This document shows positions 1 through 11,985 of a stretch of DNA of 64,000 nucleotides, piece after piece (position 1 is the stretch's first letter; each line of letters begins with the position of its first letter). The stretch spans positions 1,639,501-1,703,500 of the forward strand of contig NC_083510.1 of NCBI RefSeq assembly GCF_032362555.1, given 5' to 3'. The position numbers and the translations under genes are program-made. Under the pieces are notes generated by a model. It was not told the origin of the DNA, did no database searches, and saw nothing but the letters and a program-made list of their open reading frames with translations. This DNA is from Amyelois transitella. Its lineage: Eukaryota > Arthropoda > Insecta > Lepidoptera > Pyralidae.

Positions 1-169
1 TAAACGGGACTAACGCCAGGAGGAAAAAGACTCAGACAACTTTTAACATGGTCGGATGTTCTACATAACTGAGTGGTTAGTGCGAGTTTTACTCGATCAA
101 ACGCGTCAAGCAAGTATAGGAAGCCGGAAACCAAAACCCATCGTTCTAAAGTCATCAATTTTATTCTAC

Positions 170-233
170 TAATCGTAGAATTCCTGGGTAGTAGTAACAA
201 CTATGTTACTACTACCCAGGAATTCTACGATTA
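170..233. repeat. perfect 30-bp hairpin
   Basis: Bases 170-199 are the exact reverse complement of 204-233, with a 4-base loop (acta). The stem has no mismatch over 30 pairs. It lies outside any exon I can support. It could be a fold-back insertion, the tip of a MITE, or an assembly fold-back. Confidence 0.9.
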
Positions 234-899
234 ATATACCCGAATCATTTAAATAAATGAACACTATATTTGACTAAAAACAAAATTTAAAAATATTTCT
301 CAGACTTTCAAAAGCTATTAGAAAGAGAATTGCTTCAAAACACGGTAAATTTAATGACTGTTTTACCAAATTGTATTGTTTACGCTAGTGGTCACAAATA
401 AAGGAAATGCTTATATAATAATCTGAGTGATAGCATTTCAATGAATTGATATGATTTTCTTGGTATTAATACCTACTGTTAGCGATATGTGCCTGAGTTA
501 TCATTAAATTACCCTTTGAAGACAAATAGGTGTTTCTACAACGATTTTATAAAAATATTTGGGGTCCTTCCTAAATACAACGGTGAACTATGTAATTACG
601 TACACTTTTTTTATTATTTTAATACCCATTTATGTAAAAAGCCTTTTTTTGCAAGTCGAGGAGGTCTTACGACTCCCCCAAAAACTCGAAAAACTTTCGA
701 AACTTCAGTTCACTTAAATTCTTTTAAAACAAGTGTATTCATTTACTCGTCATTGAAGTTGGCAACCTTGAGAAACTTAGAAAGAGACGGAAACAAAACA
801 ATGCAGCAAATGTATGCGAATATGAACACTAGAATGACGAACGACACGATTCGTATAGTGTGAAAACATTTAAAAAGGGAGCGAAAATAGAAACAATAC

Positions 900-1387
900 C
901 TGATGTATAGCGTGCTGCAGATGTATGGAGTTGGGTATCTCCGGTATGACGATCAGCTCTCGCACTGCACTCGGGGATGTCCCGCCCGCGCCTGTACCCG
1001 CTCCCTGACAGAGGAATCAATCAATCAATATAGCTGACAGACAACAGGGAGGTCGCATCTCAATCCTATGGACGACGTAAAAGGAAACTAATATTATAGG
1101 CACATTCATTTAATGCAGGTTCTACCATAATTCCATATGGGTTAGGTTCCCCAACAATCAGGTAGGCGGCCAGACGGGAGTCGCTTCGTGTAAAACCTGC
1201 CTTACCCAATTTATGATTATGGTCATAAAAAACACTGCGATATTTGTTTAATTTGTTTATGATGATAAGAGTGTTTTGATATTAATTCTTTGTTTTACCT
1301 GAGCGGGTCCCGCAAGCCGCGCCGCCATGCCGGGGGAGGGGGGCGGCGACGACTCCACTAGCACCTCGTCGCCGGCGCAGTCAAAAT
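900..1387 (-). CDS. two 3'-ward exons of an unidentified gene (partial)
   Basis: I do not recognise the product. On the minus strand an acceptor (tttccag) opens an 89-base exon at 1387 and a gtaaaac donor closes it after 1299. A second acceptor (cctctgtcag) opens a 105-base exon at 1004, closed by gtattg after 900. The first exon ends in phase 0 and the second is read from phase 0, so both stay open together. Exon 1 reads as an acidic stretch, then PPPSPG and MAARLAG. Exon 2 reads as a Gly-rich start, then SAVRELIVIPEIPNS and a His-containing end. Both are more GC-rich than their surroundings, which fits coding DNA. The gene would continue left of the window, and its earlier exons were not found. 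It could also be a chance open pair. Confidence 0.45.
1131..1235. repeat. SINE-body fragment
   Basis: This stretch shares words such as ggcggccagacgggagtcgc, 'cgtgtaaaacctg' and 'acccaat..atgat' with 5655-5760 and, more distantly, 56245-56320. It is an old interspersed repeat fragment and lies in the intron of the left-edge gene. Confidence 0.5.
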
Positions 1388-1424
1388 CTGGAAACACAGT
1401 GGCGCCAACTTCAGTTTTAGTTTA

Positions 1425-1645
1425 CACAAGCTTATTGCCCGCGAACTGCATCACGGCGCAAGCGACTGTTAATTTCTGAAGCTCTAGGCGACTTATCAAA
1501 ATGTAACCTCGCGAACTGCGTCATGGCGTAACATTGTATTGTCAATATCTAATTCTAGACGGCTATCAAGATGTAACCTATGTCAATGCATCAAAATCCG
1601 TTCAGAAGTTTTCCTGTGAATCGCGAACAAACATATAGACAGTAT
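1425..1645. repeat. two-unit repeat with a transposon-like tail
   Basis: Two diverged units of about 70 bases lie in direct order (about 1441-1509 and 1511-1579). Each starts gcgaactgc, has 'atggcg/acggcg' inside and ends in 'atcaa.atgtaacct'. After them come 'aatccgttcagaagtttt' and 'cgaacaaacatatagacag', a tail typical of interspersed elements in Lepidoptera. I cannot name the family. Confidence 0.55.
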
Positions 1646-4500
1646 TTTTTTTTTAAATAATCATTTCGCTTCAACTATCAAGATCCATCATGTTATTTTT
1701 TTATACAAACGTATTAGCCAATTAGGTATACTGTTATTATAATGTATAAATTTGGATTCTGGAAAATTAATCCAGATCTTGGTTTAGTTGTTTACTAGGA
1801 ACAGTAACTCAGACACAGGCTATGCTCAGTGCAGACTCGTCTCTCAGATCCTTATAAATGCTATAATACTAACCAACAAATTTTATTCACTTATAATGAA
1901 ATAGATTGGAGAAAAAAAAATTTGAATTGTATTTATGGTGACCTCAACCTTAGAGAATTCTAGATCGTGCTATTAATATTTTTATATATTCATTTTCAAC
2001 AAGCATAAGTTTCTAGTGACCAGGCCTGGGGAATGGAAACTACTAATAGTTGTTATTTTTACTGATATGCCAGCATTACAGGCTGATGGAAAGAGTTTGC
2101 CTTTGTGGTGACTAAGCCAAAAAGAAATGTATTAAGAGCGGCAGACGGCGACGGGGGGCATTTCTTTTAATATATTTCCCTTTTTTTAATTTTATTTTAA
2201 AGTATGTTATTACGACTTTATTCAAATATTTAGAGTGCGTTTTACTTTATGCTGTTGCGGACGCCCTAAGGCGGCAGTTACCGCTCACAATCTGTCTTAG
2301 CCTTTTTTTTAGGTGGCGCAAAATTCGCGCCAGCGAAGCTGTTAAACAAATAAAAATTAAGAAATTATCTATTTTTTTAAAACTTAACAAAATTTTCACA
2401 ATATATTTTGTATAGTTGCCTAAGATTACAAAATCTCCCCAATCTTTTTATGAAAGTAATCAATTTGGCTTATAGGCATAAAGTCTCATGTAATAATACC
2501 AAATACCATAGATAATATTGGACTACTCCAATTAGTTTGCATTAGGGTAAAGGTACCCCTTTTGTTACCTGCCAGCTACTTAATGATAATATGCCCCCTC
2601 CATGTGGCCAATAAACTAATGCTGATTGAAACTGGAAATTTAATACTCTCACAAATTTGCTACAGGCAATATCAAATATACTTGTAATAGAAAATATGAT
2701 TGGGAAAGAAAAATTAAAGTGTACTAAAATTAGAGACTAAAACTAAAATTAATATTTTAAATATTATGTGTTAATTAAAAGTAAAAGTCATGGCACATTA
2801 TTTTTTTTGCTCAAAACAATCTGAACGTAATGCAACAAAAAATTTGCACTTAAAAATTCTTAATTTTGCAAATTTTGTTATTCAAAATTTATTTAATTTA
2901 TAAAACAAAAAAAAACAATAGTAAATCTCATAAATATTTAAATTAACAAATATGATGCTTTATAATTGCATAACGCTATCCAGCTGATAGAGATGTTATT
3001 GATCTGGCTCGGGCCTGCGGAGTATCCGAGGAGCGTATCCAGGCAACACCTCATCCCTCGCACCTTCTATAAACCTACAACTAAGTAAAACACTCACTCT
3101 CAAGGTAAAACACAGTCTCGAATCCCATTTCTGTCATTTTATGATTTGTATTAATTTTAACTTTGCAGAGACACTTTTAAATGACCATTTCACATTGTTC
3201 TCAAACAGCACTGGGTGATATTTAGGTTTGGTATTGATCTAACAACTGTTTCTAGGCTGCTGTTGTGTCTGTGAGCTCTGTAGCACTTTTCAGGTGTTTA
3301 CCCTGTGAATTCCGGTGAGTAGTGTGTCAGTTATGAAAGGGGAGAGATGCAGGTGCCATGTTGTCACGGTTGGGTAACACCACCTGCCTGTACCGTTTTT
3401 AATGCATGGTTGAACAATATTATCTAGTCTTAATTACATGTATAGTGTACTTCGGTTGTGTGACATTCAGTTTTATTATTGTGTATGTATTCTTTTGTTT
3501 TTCCTTATAGGTATAATTTGATTTATGCACATTTTGCCATAAATATTTGAGAATGTAAGTAAATAAAAAAAATTAATTAATTACTGATTTCTTATTCTGA
3601 GAATATTAAAGTTACATTTGTACACATTAAATATGAGATATATCGCAAAAAAAAAAAAGGGTGTCACAGATAGGCATATCAAGTAAGATGTGACAATATT
3701 CTAAAATTCTTATGGTATAGATACCTATCAGTTTAAGCTTTGTTTATCATTTACAGGTAAATAGGTGTTTCTACGGACGCGTGCCGTACCAGGCACCGCC
3801 GTCCCTGCGACCCTCCTGTCTCGATAAATATGATAAAATTGATACGCAATCGCTCGCCCGAATATGCCAGACTGAGGGGGACCATTCCCGACTCTCCCGC
3901 CCTCCATAAAAAGCCCAGTCTAATAATACTACAGTAATCATCAATGTTATTATTACTCCAATGCTGTTAGTTATGCGTAAATCGCAAAAATTAAAAATAA
4001 AATATCAATAAACCAACCTGCCAGCCATACTTTGAACTGTCAAAAAGACCTAATTTCTGCAAACCTTTTGTATTGAACACTTAACTACTATACGGAAAAT
4101 CTTCTTTTACGATATAAATTGTTACCTTGGATTTATCTTTTGATCAATTTTCTATAGTGTGATAAGAAAAATGACTTATCAATGTTGTTGTCTTGTAGCT
4201 ACACCCGTTTCCTAGGCTACGGACTGACCGGACGGATCCCGTCCCGTCCCTAGTCGCCGGTCTACCAAAGTTGCAAAAAAAATGGAAATGTCAAAAAGAG
4301 GGCGCTTGTGTATATCGATTCAAATTATCGATAACGTTGGTGTGCAACGGCGACGCAGGTCAAAGCCGCAGGCCGTGGCGTTAGGTATTTATTTGTAAAC
4401 TAATATTATTATTTAGTTTAATTTAATTAGGTATTTAAAATAAAAACTTTGTCAAACATACTCAAAATTTACTACTTACACCTACAGCCCCAGTAACATG
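1646..4500. other. intergenic DNA without a supported gene
   Basis: Mostly AT-rich with long A and T runs. GC-richer islands occur near 2140-2340, 3000-3060 (gcctgcggagtatccgagg), 3770-3900 and 4200-4380. None shows an open frame bounded by convincing splice signals. They may be repeat pieces, or first exons and promoter of the left-edge gene. Confidence 0.4.
4326..4333. promoter_or_regulatory. DRE-type motif TATCGATA
   Basis: A perfect TATCGATA palindrome, the core bound by DREF in Drosophila. It sits at the edge of a GC-richer island (4200-4380). The island could hold the start of the minus-strand gene at the left edge, but no transcript start can be shown. Confidence 0.35.
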
Positions 4501-4583
4501 GCACGCGCGACGCCGTATTAATCGCGCACTAAAACTATCGCTGTCCCTGTCACGTCGCGCAATAAAAACGGCGTCGCGCGTGC
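4501..4583. repeat. GC-rich inverted repeat (MITE-like)
   Basis: gcacgcgcgacgccgt (4501-4516) is the exact reverse complement of 4568-4583, enclosing about 51 bases with 'atcgctgtccctgtcac'. A degraded relative of the inner part and right arm lies at about 50709-50790. This suggests a small non-autonomous hairpin element. Confidence 0.65.
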
Positions 4584-5487
4584 TATGTGAAGTGGTGAGG
4601 ATTAGATATTTCTACTTAGAAAAATACCTACTTACTAATAAACAACCAACTATTTCAGACACCACTTACAGCTGATTTAGACTACTTGTAAACTCCTATC
4701 TAACCTTGAAAGAAACCTAAGCTGCCCTAAATTCCTTTTAATTAATACTTCAAAATCCTCAGTTATTTTTAAAAAATTTCTGATTGATAAAAAACAAATA
4801 TGTCATAATGTGGTAATCACAATATTATTAAAGTAGATACGATAGAAATTATTGTACAGAATTTGACAGATTTCGATTGACTATGTTTTAGCTCGAGTGA
4901 AACATATAACTATTGTGGAACGGACAAGGTATTATTTAATAATAATAGGTACGTAGGTTTCATATGTATGTAGTTCCTGTATACTCACGTCGTTAGTTTC
5001 ATCAATTTATACTGTAGAGTACCTAACCTATTAGTTATTCTGTGGATAAACAATAAAAATCAAAGAAAATATATATTTAGAAACACCTAGTTCGGTCTAA
5101 GTCTGTGGTGCAAGCTTTAATAAATCCTTTGAAAGTAGGTAACAGAAATAAATCTTTTATTATGAACTTAACTGTACTTACCTTCGTATTGGTAAATATA
5201 AATGAAATTCTTGGAATCATCCTCAGAAAAAAATTCTTTCTTAATATCCATTTATACAAATCTGTCAAATTTAGCACAGTAGTTTTTCGAAATTAGTGTG
5301 ATAATTATCACCTTGGTAATAGCTTTTATTTATCTACATAAAATCAAAATGCTCTCCCTGCATAGATATTTGTATTTGATGACAGTAATATTGTCATTTG
5401 TTTATTTATTTAAATATTGTATGAAGGTTAATAAGGAATAAGTATCCAATAAATAAAGTTTTCACAATAAGTGTCAGTTGTCGAATC

Positions 5488-5790
5488 GGTAATTCCGTAA
5501 GGTGTCCGATCAATGTATGGTATGATGTATAGAAGGGCACAGGTTCAAATCCCACCACAGACGTGTACTAATTACTATTTCGAAGTTATGTACATTAGTT
5601 TGAATACTAACCGATGCTTTAACAGTGAGGAAAAGTATCGTATAGTGATCGATCCAATTCATGTTAGGTTTACCTGCAAAGTTTGCGGAGGTCAGATGGG
5701 TGTCGTTTCGTGTAAAAACCTGAATCACCCAATGCGGAATCCATGATCAAAGTCATACTTCGGGCTGCTTCCCAGAGTGATGGGGATGCA
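5488..5790 (+). mobile_element. tRNA-derived SINE, diverged
   Basis: The head contains a B-box-like 'ggttcaaatccc' at about 5532. The body 'gcggaggtcagatgggtgtc', 'cgtgtaaaaacctg' and 'gggatgcaaccgggact' also appears in the fragments at 1131-1235 and 56230-56380. Repeated body plus RNA polymerase III-like head indicates a SINE. The start and end are approximate. Confidence 0.55.
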
Positions 5791-5887
5791 ACCGGGACTA
5801 AAGGCAAGAGATAGAAGAAATAAAGTTTTCACGGTGTATTTGGATGTATGTTTTATTTTGTAAGTATTTTTTATAAGCAACAACAAG

Positions 5888-6105
5888 CAGGAAACTGCAT
5901 GCAAGTGAGATGCGAATGTTAGGATGGATGTGTGGATTGACAAGAATGGATAAAATACGTAATGAGTATATAAGAGGAAGTATGAAATTAGCGCCAATAA
6001 ATGAAAAAAATAATAGTAATAAGCTGGGTTGGTATGGACACATCATGAGAAGAGAGGAAGGTCATGTTACTAAAAGAGCCTTAAATATGGAAGTGACAGT
6101 GTGAG
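5888..6105 (+). mobile_element. non-LTR retrotransposon (RTE/jockey-like) ORF2 C-terminal fragment
   Basis: The plus frame from 5910 reads MRMLGWMCGLTRMDKIRNEY, and further on LGWYGHIMRREEGHV. This is the tail found after the reverse transcriptase core in many insect non-LTR elements. Only this end is present, so it is a 5'-truncated LINE insertion ending about 400 bases before the UBL4A start. Confidence 0.8.
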
Positions 6106-6507
6106 AAAAAAAAGTGATTTGTAACAAATATAAACAATAATATAATAATATGTGGCGCTTCCCAAACCCAAAATTGGTTGGCATTAGTCATAATCTTAAT
6201 GCTTGTAGACTTGAAGCAATCTCGCACAACGGTAGGTACGGGCGATCGATACATGGTATTATTTCGAAAGATAATTTCGACGACAAAGAGTCGTGTTGAA
6301 TATTTTTGATCTAGGAACGTACAAAGGCTGTATATTTGTTAATTACCACTGCTGTATTTTTAAAATAAAAATGACAGTTATTGTCAATGTCATGTCAAGA
6401 ATTGGAGTCTGATCAATACTTTCCATTCCAGTTGCTTTCTGGTTAAAAATTCCTTGATAATTTATCAAATAATTCCTTGATGTGTTAGTCTTCTATTTTA
6501 TATAAAA

Positions 6508-7070
6508 ATGACAACAATAAAGTTAATAGTAAAACAACTACAAGGTGGTGAGTGCACTATAGAGGTAAGTTCACTTACAATATGTTCCAGTCTTTGATTT
6601 GCTTAACTTCTGAAGTTCATAATATTATAAATTTATGTAGGTACCTATTAACTGTTGTTTATTTGACGCAGGCACTTCCAACGACGTCTATTTTGGATGT
6701 AAAACGGCTAATTTATTCGCATCTGCAAATCCCAATTGAAGAACAAAAGTTGCTATTACTGGGCAGAACATTGGCTGACGATCAGACAGTTCAAGCGTAT
6801 CCTATAAAAGATGGTACAAAATTGAACTTGGTTGTCAAAAAGCCTGAAGGATTACGTGAAGCGGCAGTCAAATATTTCAAGAGTTTGGGCATGACAGATG
6901 GAGAGTCAGTCAATGCAACAAATCGTCTCCTCAAAATAGCTCAAGAGAAATTCAACAAATTATCGTGGGATGATATTGACAGATTATCGATGGACTGCTT
7001 GTTAGATGAAAGCGGGCAAAGCCGACCTGCCCCACAAAATGAGCCAGATGAAGAGATGTACAGCTTGTGA
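6508..7070 (+). CDS. ubiquitin-like protein 4A (UBL4A/Get5-like)
   Basis: UBL4A/Get5 works in the cytosolic BAG6/GET complex that hands tail-anchored membrane proteins to the ER targeting machinery. The coding region is join(6508-6564, 6672-7070), 151 residues, with the intron in phase 0 (GAG|gtaagt ... gacgcag|GCA). Residues 1-75 form a ubiquitin-like fold: MTTIKLIVKQLQGGEC, then LKRLIY-type helix (VKRLIYSHLQIPIEEQKLLL) and a G(R)TLADDQTV turn. It lacks a processing Gly-Gly tail, as expected for a non-conjugated UBL. The C-terminal region (about 95-135, RLLKIAQEKFNKLSWDDIDR) matches the TUGS/Get5 C-terminal domain that binds BAG6. Length agrees with the family (about 155). The start is the first ATG that gives the UBL strand. 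The gene converges on DCAF15 5.4 kb away. Confidence 0.93.
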
Positions 7071-7715
7071 CTATGGCGTTGGTGGCTGATGCATTTCTTT
7101 TAAAGATTGTAAATGCCAAAACCAGAAGGGACTATGAACTGTTGCTATTTTGTAATTAAATGTTCGCAGTAAATTCAGTGATGAAATTCTATGATAATTT
7201 ATTAACGGGACTGAACACTGTTGTTTTTGTTTATTTATATGATTCAATGTTTATACTCACCAAGCTTTTACCTGTTTTCTCGTGATATACTAAAGTGACA
7301 TTGTTCTATTCACATTTCTATGGGTAAATTCCTACAGATGACGAAATGTTGTTTGGAAATTCAAAACTCTTTAGGTGCTCCTCTACACTTCCCAATATTT
7401 TACATCCTGGCTGTACATTGTCTATTATATGCATATTATATCACTATGTAACTTAAAAATTCATGTTATTGTAGAAATTTAAAACTGTATTGTATATTAA
7501 ATTATTCCATGTTTAGTAAATTCAGTAGGTATGTTTTCTGACAGTTCAATAGATTTAAATTGGTAATGAATTTCTGTATATTATATGTTGTACATATTGC
7601 TGTTGTAGGATTATTATCACACACAAAACTTTTTAAAAGTTTCATATATTTTAATGTCAATTTAATGGCTGTAGCAAAATCAGTGGTTGTAAAATATATT
7701 GTTAAATAATAGCAT

Positions 7716-7721
7716 AATAAA
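7716..7721 (+). terminator. candidate poly(A) signal of UBL4A
   Basis: AATAAA lies 646 bases after the UBL4A stop. It is the clearest plus-strand signal downstream, followed by T-rich DNA. A plausible 3' end, without transcript proof. Confidence 0.5.
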
Positions 7722-10700
7722 TATTCTGTGCTAATGGTAGGATTTATTAACTCTCATGATTTTTTTTGTTGTCATGTGTAACATTCAATGAAATATTTTT
7801 TTCAAAATTTATTGTAACATCTAGCTTTTTCTTTGTTATTTGTTTAATTTATTAAATGAAGAAGCAACTACTTGAAATGTTTCAAATAATAAAAGTAAAT
7901 AAAAAATTACCTAATATTAATTTTTTTGGGAGCCTTGCTATATACAGTTGGCGGCAGATAATATAAAGACAATGGTTGGGGCTTATTTGTCTACAACTGT
8001 ACTCGTAATAGTAATAGTGTGAGAGTTATGAATGTCATAATAGTGCTTTTAAAATATTACTGTAGATGTAAGTCTGACATCTGTAAGAAAATAAATTTCT
8101 TATGGTGTGTAGTCTCTACAGAATACATAGATGATGGAATATAATTTTATATTAGGTAGTCTGATATCAGAACACCAAATATCACATACTATTTCCACTA
8201 TCAAGACACTTCTGGTAAATTTGTTTTTGAAAACACCATGGCTAATGAAAGTATGGTTATCTCAATGTTACATCGTTACCAAGTTTAAATAATAATAGTT
8301 TGTGTCGTTTTTATAAGCCTGGGTGTGGGCGCCGGCTACAGGTGGAAATATAGTATTCTTGTTAACATTTTCAGGGTAGAGTATAACTGTCCCACTATGG
8401 GATGGGACTTGTGGGGTAGACAGAAATATTTTGTTTTATTACGTTATTTTTCATAAACAAATGGAGCTGCAGCTTGCTTTCACAAGTTTTCACAAACATA
8501 CTAATTGTGTTCTTTGTCTAAGTTAATATGCTTGAAGATTACCCTGTCGGCGCTCACATAGATAGGATTAATATAGCTTGAAATGCTCATTTTACTCTCG
8601 GTGTTTAATAAAATAATTTTAGGCATTAGATCATGTATCATTTTATTTCGATAACTATGACTTATACAACTTGATGGCAAGGCTCAAGTGCGGGTGACAC
8701 TTGAATTAAGTAAATGCAGTTTTAAAAACACAGAAGTTCCATTCATACACAGTATAAAAGAAATTCTTAATGTCCTCACCTTTCTAACCTAATGATATTT
8801 ACAAGTTTCTTTGCAAGCAAAAATACATAGAATTTAATAACATAAATGATTGCTTGTTCAGATTTACAGAGACGATTTCGTCAATACAATAAGATTTCTT
8901 CATTCAAAACACTTTTACCTACAGGAATAATAAATGAATATTATGTATGTATACGGAGTAAGTTGAGACTTTTGTTACGAGATACTAAGTCAACGATACT
9001 ATATTTTATAATAAATAATTATATAGATAAATCAGAAAAAAATCTTTCTCATCATGCCCTGGCCGGGATTCGAACACGGGACCTCAGGTGTCACAGACAA
9101 GCGTACTAACGCTGCGCCACAGATGCAGTCAAATCTTTGAATAAAAATACATTTAGCTGTAAGCATGTATCATGTACCTGAAGGCCATAATAAACATGAA
9201 AACAAAGTATGTACAGATATAATTCACAAAGCAGGAACACAATTGTACTTTTCTTTAGAACCCAATAATACCCTCCTCAGTGGTCTGAAAACTATGATGT
9301 ACTCAAACTATGCTCACATTCACAAAAAAATTTAGTTAAATCACTTGACTAACCTTTGGCGAGGACCATATAACAAAATAATATTGCACATTAATTGATT
9401 ACGTGCATATATTTAAAACTAATTTTGTTTTTATTTGAATAGAAATTGTTATTAAAATTGTCATAAGAGAGTTGATTCTATATAGTAGTGTTCTTCTGCA
9501 GTCAAGTGTTATGAAGAAACCACGTGGAAAGTACAGAGATCAAAATGAGAGTATCATTCCTATAGGAACGGCACAACTGAGAGGCACTTCCCTTACACAA
9601 ACCTATTTCCAAACGGTCACAACCTTACAATGAGCCTAAATTCATCGAAACTCGAGCGCAATTGAAAGTATCCAAAACCAATAAATGAAAAAATATTTTT
9701 TTCATACATTATAGAGAAAACAAAGTGGACTTAAAAAAAAAATACGACTTAGATCTTCTTCGATTTTGGAACCTAGATGTCTAATAGCATCGGGAGGTAA
9801 AGGTTATACTTGGTACAGAAATTAGTGATTAAATTTATTGATTGATTTTATAATGTTGATTTCAAATGTGAAAAATGTAGGAGGGTAAGCGCACGCGCAC
9901 TTAGTATGGGATGCACGTAGTGGGAGCGAGAGAGGGGGCTGATCCTTTACGACGATTCTAAACGGCGCACACAATTGGGTAAACAGTACCTAATGGTTTT
10001 ATAGTTGGCAAAACATCGTGAACTATGGTCCACGCTGTGTTAAGTTCCTGTGCATGATTCAAAATACTTTCAAATGCGCAAGATTAAAAATTTGATTCCT
10101 ATTTTTATCGTCGAAATACACACAAGTTTAATATCATAAGAATTATTGCGATTACTATTCACATTCAATATTTAGTCATAAATCTAGATATAACACTTAT
10201 TATAGTGGTTAATCGCAAAAATACTATCGCATTTTCAAAAACAAAATAGTCGTTTTTGAAAATGCTACGTTGCATAAAATGGCTTAAAATAATGCTTTTA
10301 ATTAAAATTAAACTATTATTGTGACTTAGTTGAATATTTTACAGGAGTAAAACAAAATATAAGTGATTCACATAACAAAACAAAAGTTGAAACTTTAATA
10401 AAGAAGTCTGCGGGTCTATTCACAAATTTGTTAAGGCATACCTATATTTCATCTTCCCAATCTAATCTTCTTCTCTATATTTGATTGATTTAAGGTAACA
10501 TTATCAAGACCTGTGTATTTCATACAACATACTTATAGTATTATATTATAACATATATATTACTGGACAGCAATACGAATAATGGACAGAAGTTCTTTAT
10601 GATAGAGATTAGTTTGAAAAAAAAAACCTTTTATTTTAAATCATGTTGGTGATTTACATATATAGGTAAAAAACCAAACTGTCCCTTTACCTATAACTCT

Positions 10701-11985
10701 GCCTTCCATCTTTTTCTAACTTTTAGATAATCTGAAATGTTAAAAAAAGAGAGAAGATATTCACATATGCCTTTTTTTGTGAATAACGGGCTGGATCAGA
10801 TTACAAGTCACACTGTTTACATCTCGTGAGTTTGAAGTTGTTTTAAAATAATTAATTATGGTCTGACAGTGTCTGATATTCAGGTCTTGTATTTTTTAAA
10901 TATTCTGCGTTATGACACACAACAACAATCCGATTGGTCAACTGTTTACATCAGTCTCGCTAGTTCGACGTTGTTACAAAACTAAAAACGTTATTTTCAT
11001 AAAAGGAAATACAAGTAGTAGAAGAACTATATACAAATGCTTTGCCAATTATATTCAAAGAAATTCAGTACATTAGTTACACAACCATTTAATGATATAT
11101 TAGTTTCAGCCGTCGGTTTTGACCTTTAGCCGAATGTACAGATAGTGGATTATGTTCTTCGGGCATATTACAGATCACGCAATTATTTGTAGTTCTGCAG
11201 AAATTTCAGATTTGACCCGCTATACTTTTTGTTTTCATGCACATGTTATAGGTAGTGTCACGTTTCTTTGTCGCTAACTGTACAGTGTACGTACATATTT
11301 TATGTACTTACACTGTACATACAAATATTAACTCTAAAGGTAAAGAAACATTGTCACACTAGGTACATTTTTTAAAAGTATTTATATAATTTTTGACACA
11401 GTTGTATTTTTTCACACATTATTTAAAAGTGAACAGTTATAAATGCATCATAAACGGGTTAGAAAACATTTTCCATAACGGGGCGCGAAAATTTTACGTA
11501 CATATGTAATTGGCAGCTTTGTTTTTAATTTTTGGAAGATATAAGAGTGGGGCATTCCACAAAGGCTGTACAGTGAGCGAGACATTTGATATCCACATTG
11601 AATTCGGAAAGTTATAAGACTATAGAAGTGGCAAGCACTGGTAAATGTGACACCGCAAGTGATGACTGTGTGTGTATGTATGTACTTGCCATTAATTCTG
11701 AATTTGTAGATCTATTAATGTTGTCGTTTTAGAGCAGAACAAATGCCCAATGACAAAAATATTCGTGAATATTTGTTTAATATTTGAATATTTTACGTGG
11801 CATGTGCGGGAACTTTTACCGGGGGATAGGGATTGTCCATACTGTATGCCAGTACTCTTTAAGATTGTGTTTATTATTATAATTTGAATACATTTCAAAA
11901 GTTATTTAGTTTCACTATCAATTAACAATCACAACATTCGTTGAAACAGAGAAGAATGATATGTAGAACTGTGTTACATAACTCC
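7722..11985. other. intergenic region between UBL4A and DCAF15
   Basis: AT-rich, with only short chance frames. It holds a reversed SINE (8950-9130) and a short GC-richer island near 9885-9970 without an exon I can defend. Some of the right side may be DCAF15 3' UTR. Confidence 0.5.
8950..9130 (-). mobile_element. tRNA-derived SINE, reverse copy
   Basis: Read on the minus strand it gives a tRNA-like head with an A-box (gcgcagcgttagt) and B-box (gttcgaatccc), then 'gatgagaaaga' and an AT-rich body 'tataaaatatagtatcgttga'. The same sequence is at 46338-46570 and 48938-49145. The head lies at about 9120 and the body at 8950. Confidence 0.85.

Noticed and set aside
170-233. A microRNA precursor
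   Set aside because: A 30-base mismatch-free stem with a 4-base loop is not typical of miRNA hairpins, and no conserved mature sequence is recognisable.
489-863. A 124-codon plus-strand gene
   Set aside because: No recognisable motif. Codon content follows the AT-rich background and it lies antisense to the unidentified gene's flank.
6552-6671. An extended UBL4A start inside the first intron
   Set aside because: The open frame begins within exon 1 and reads through the intron; the spliced form restores the ubiquitin-like N-terminus.
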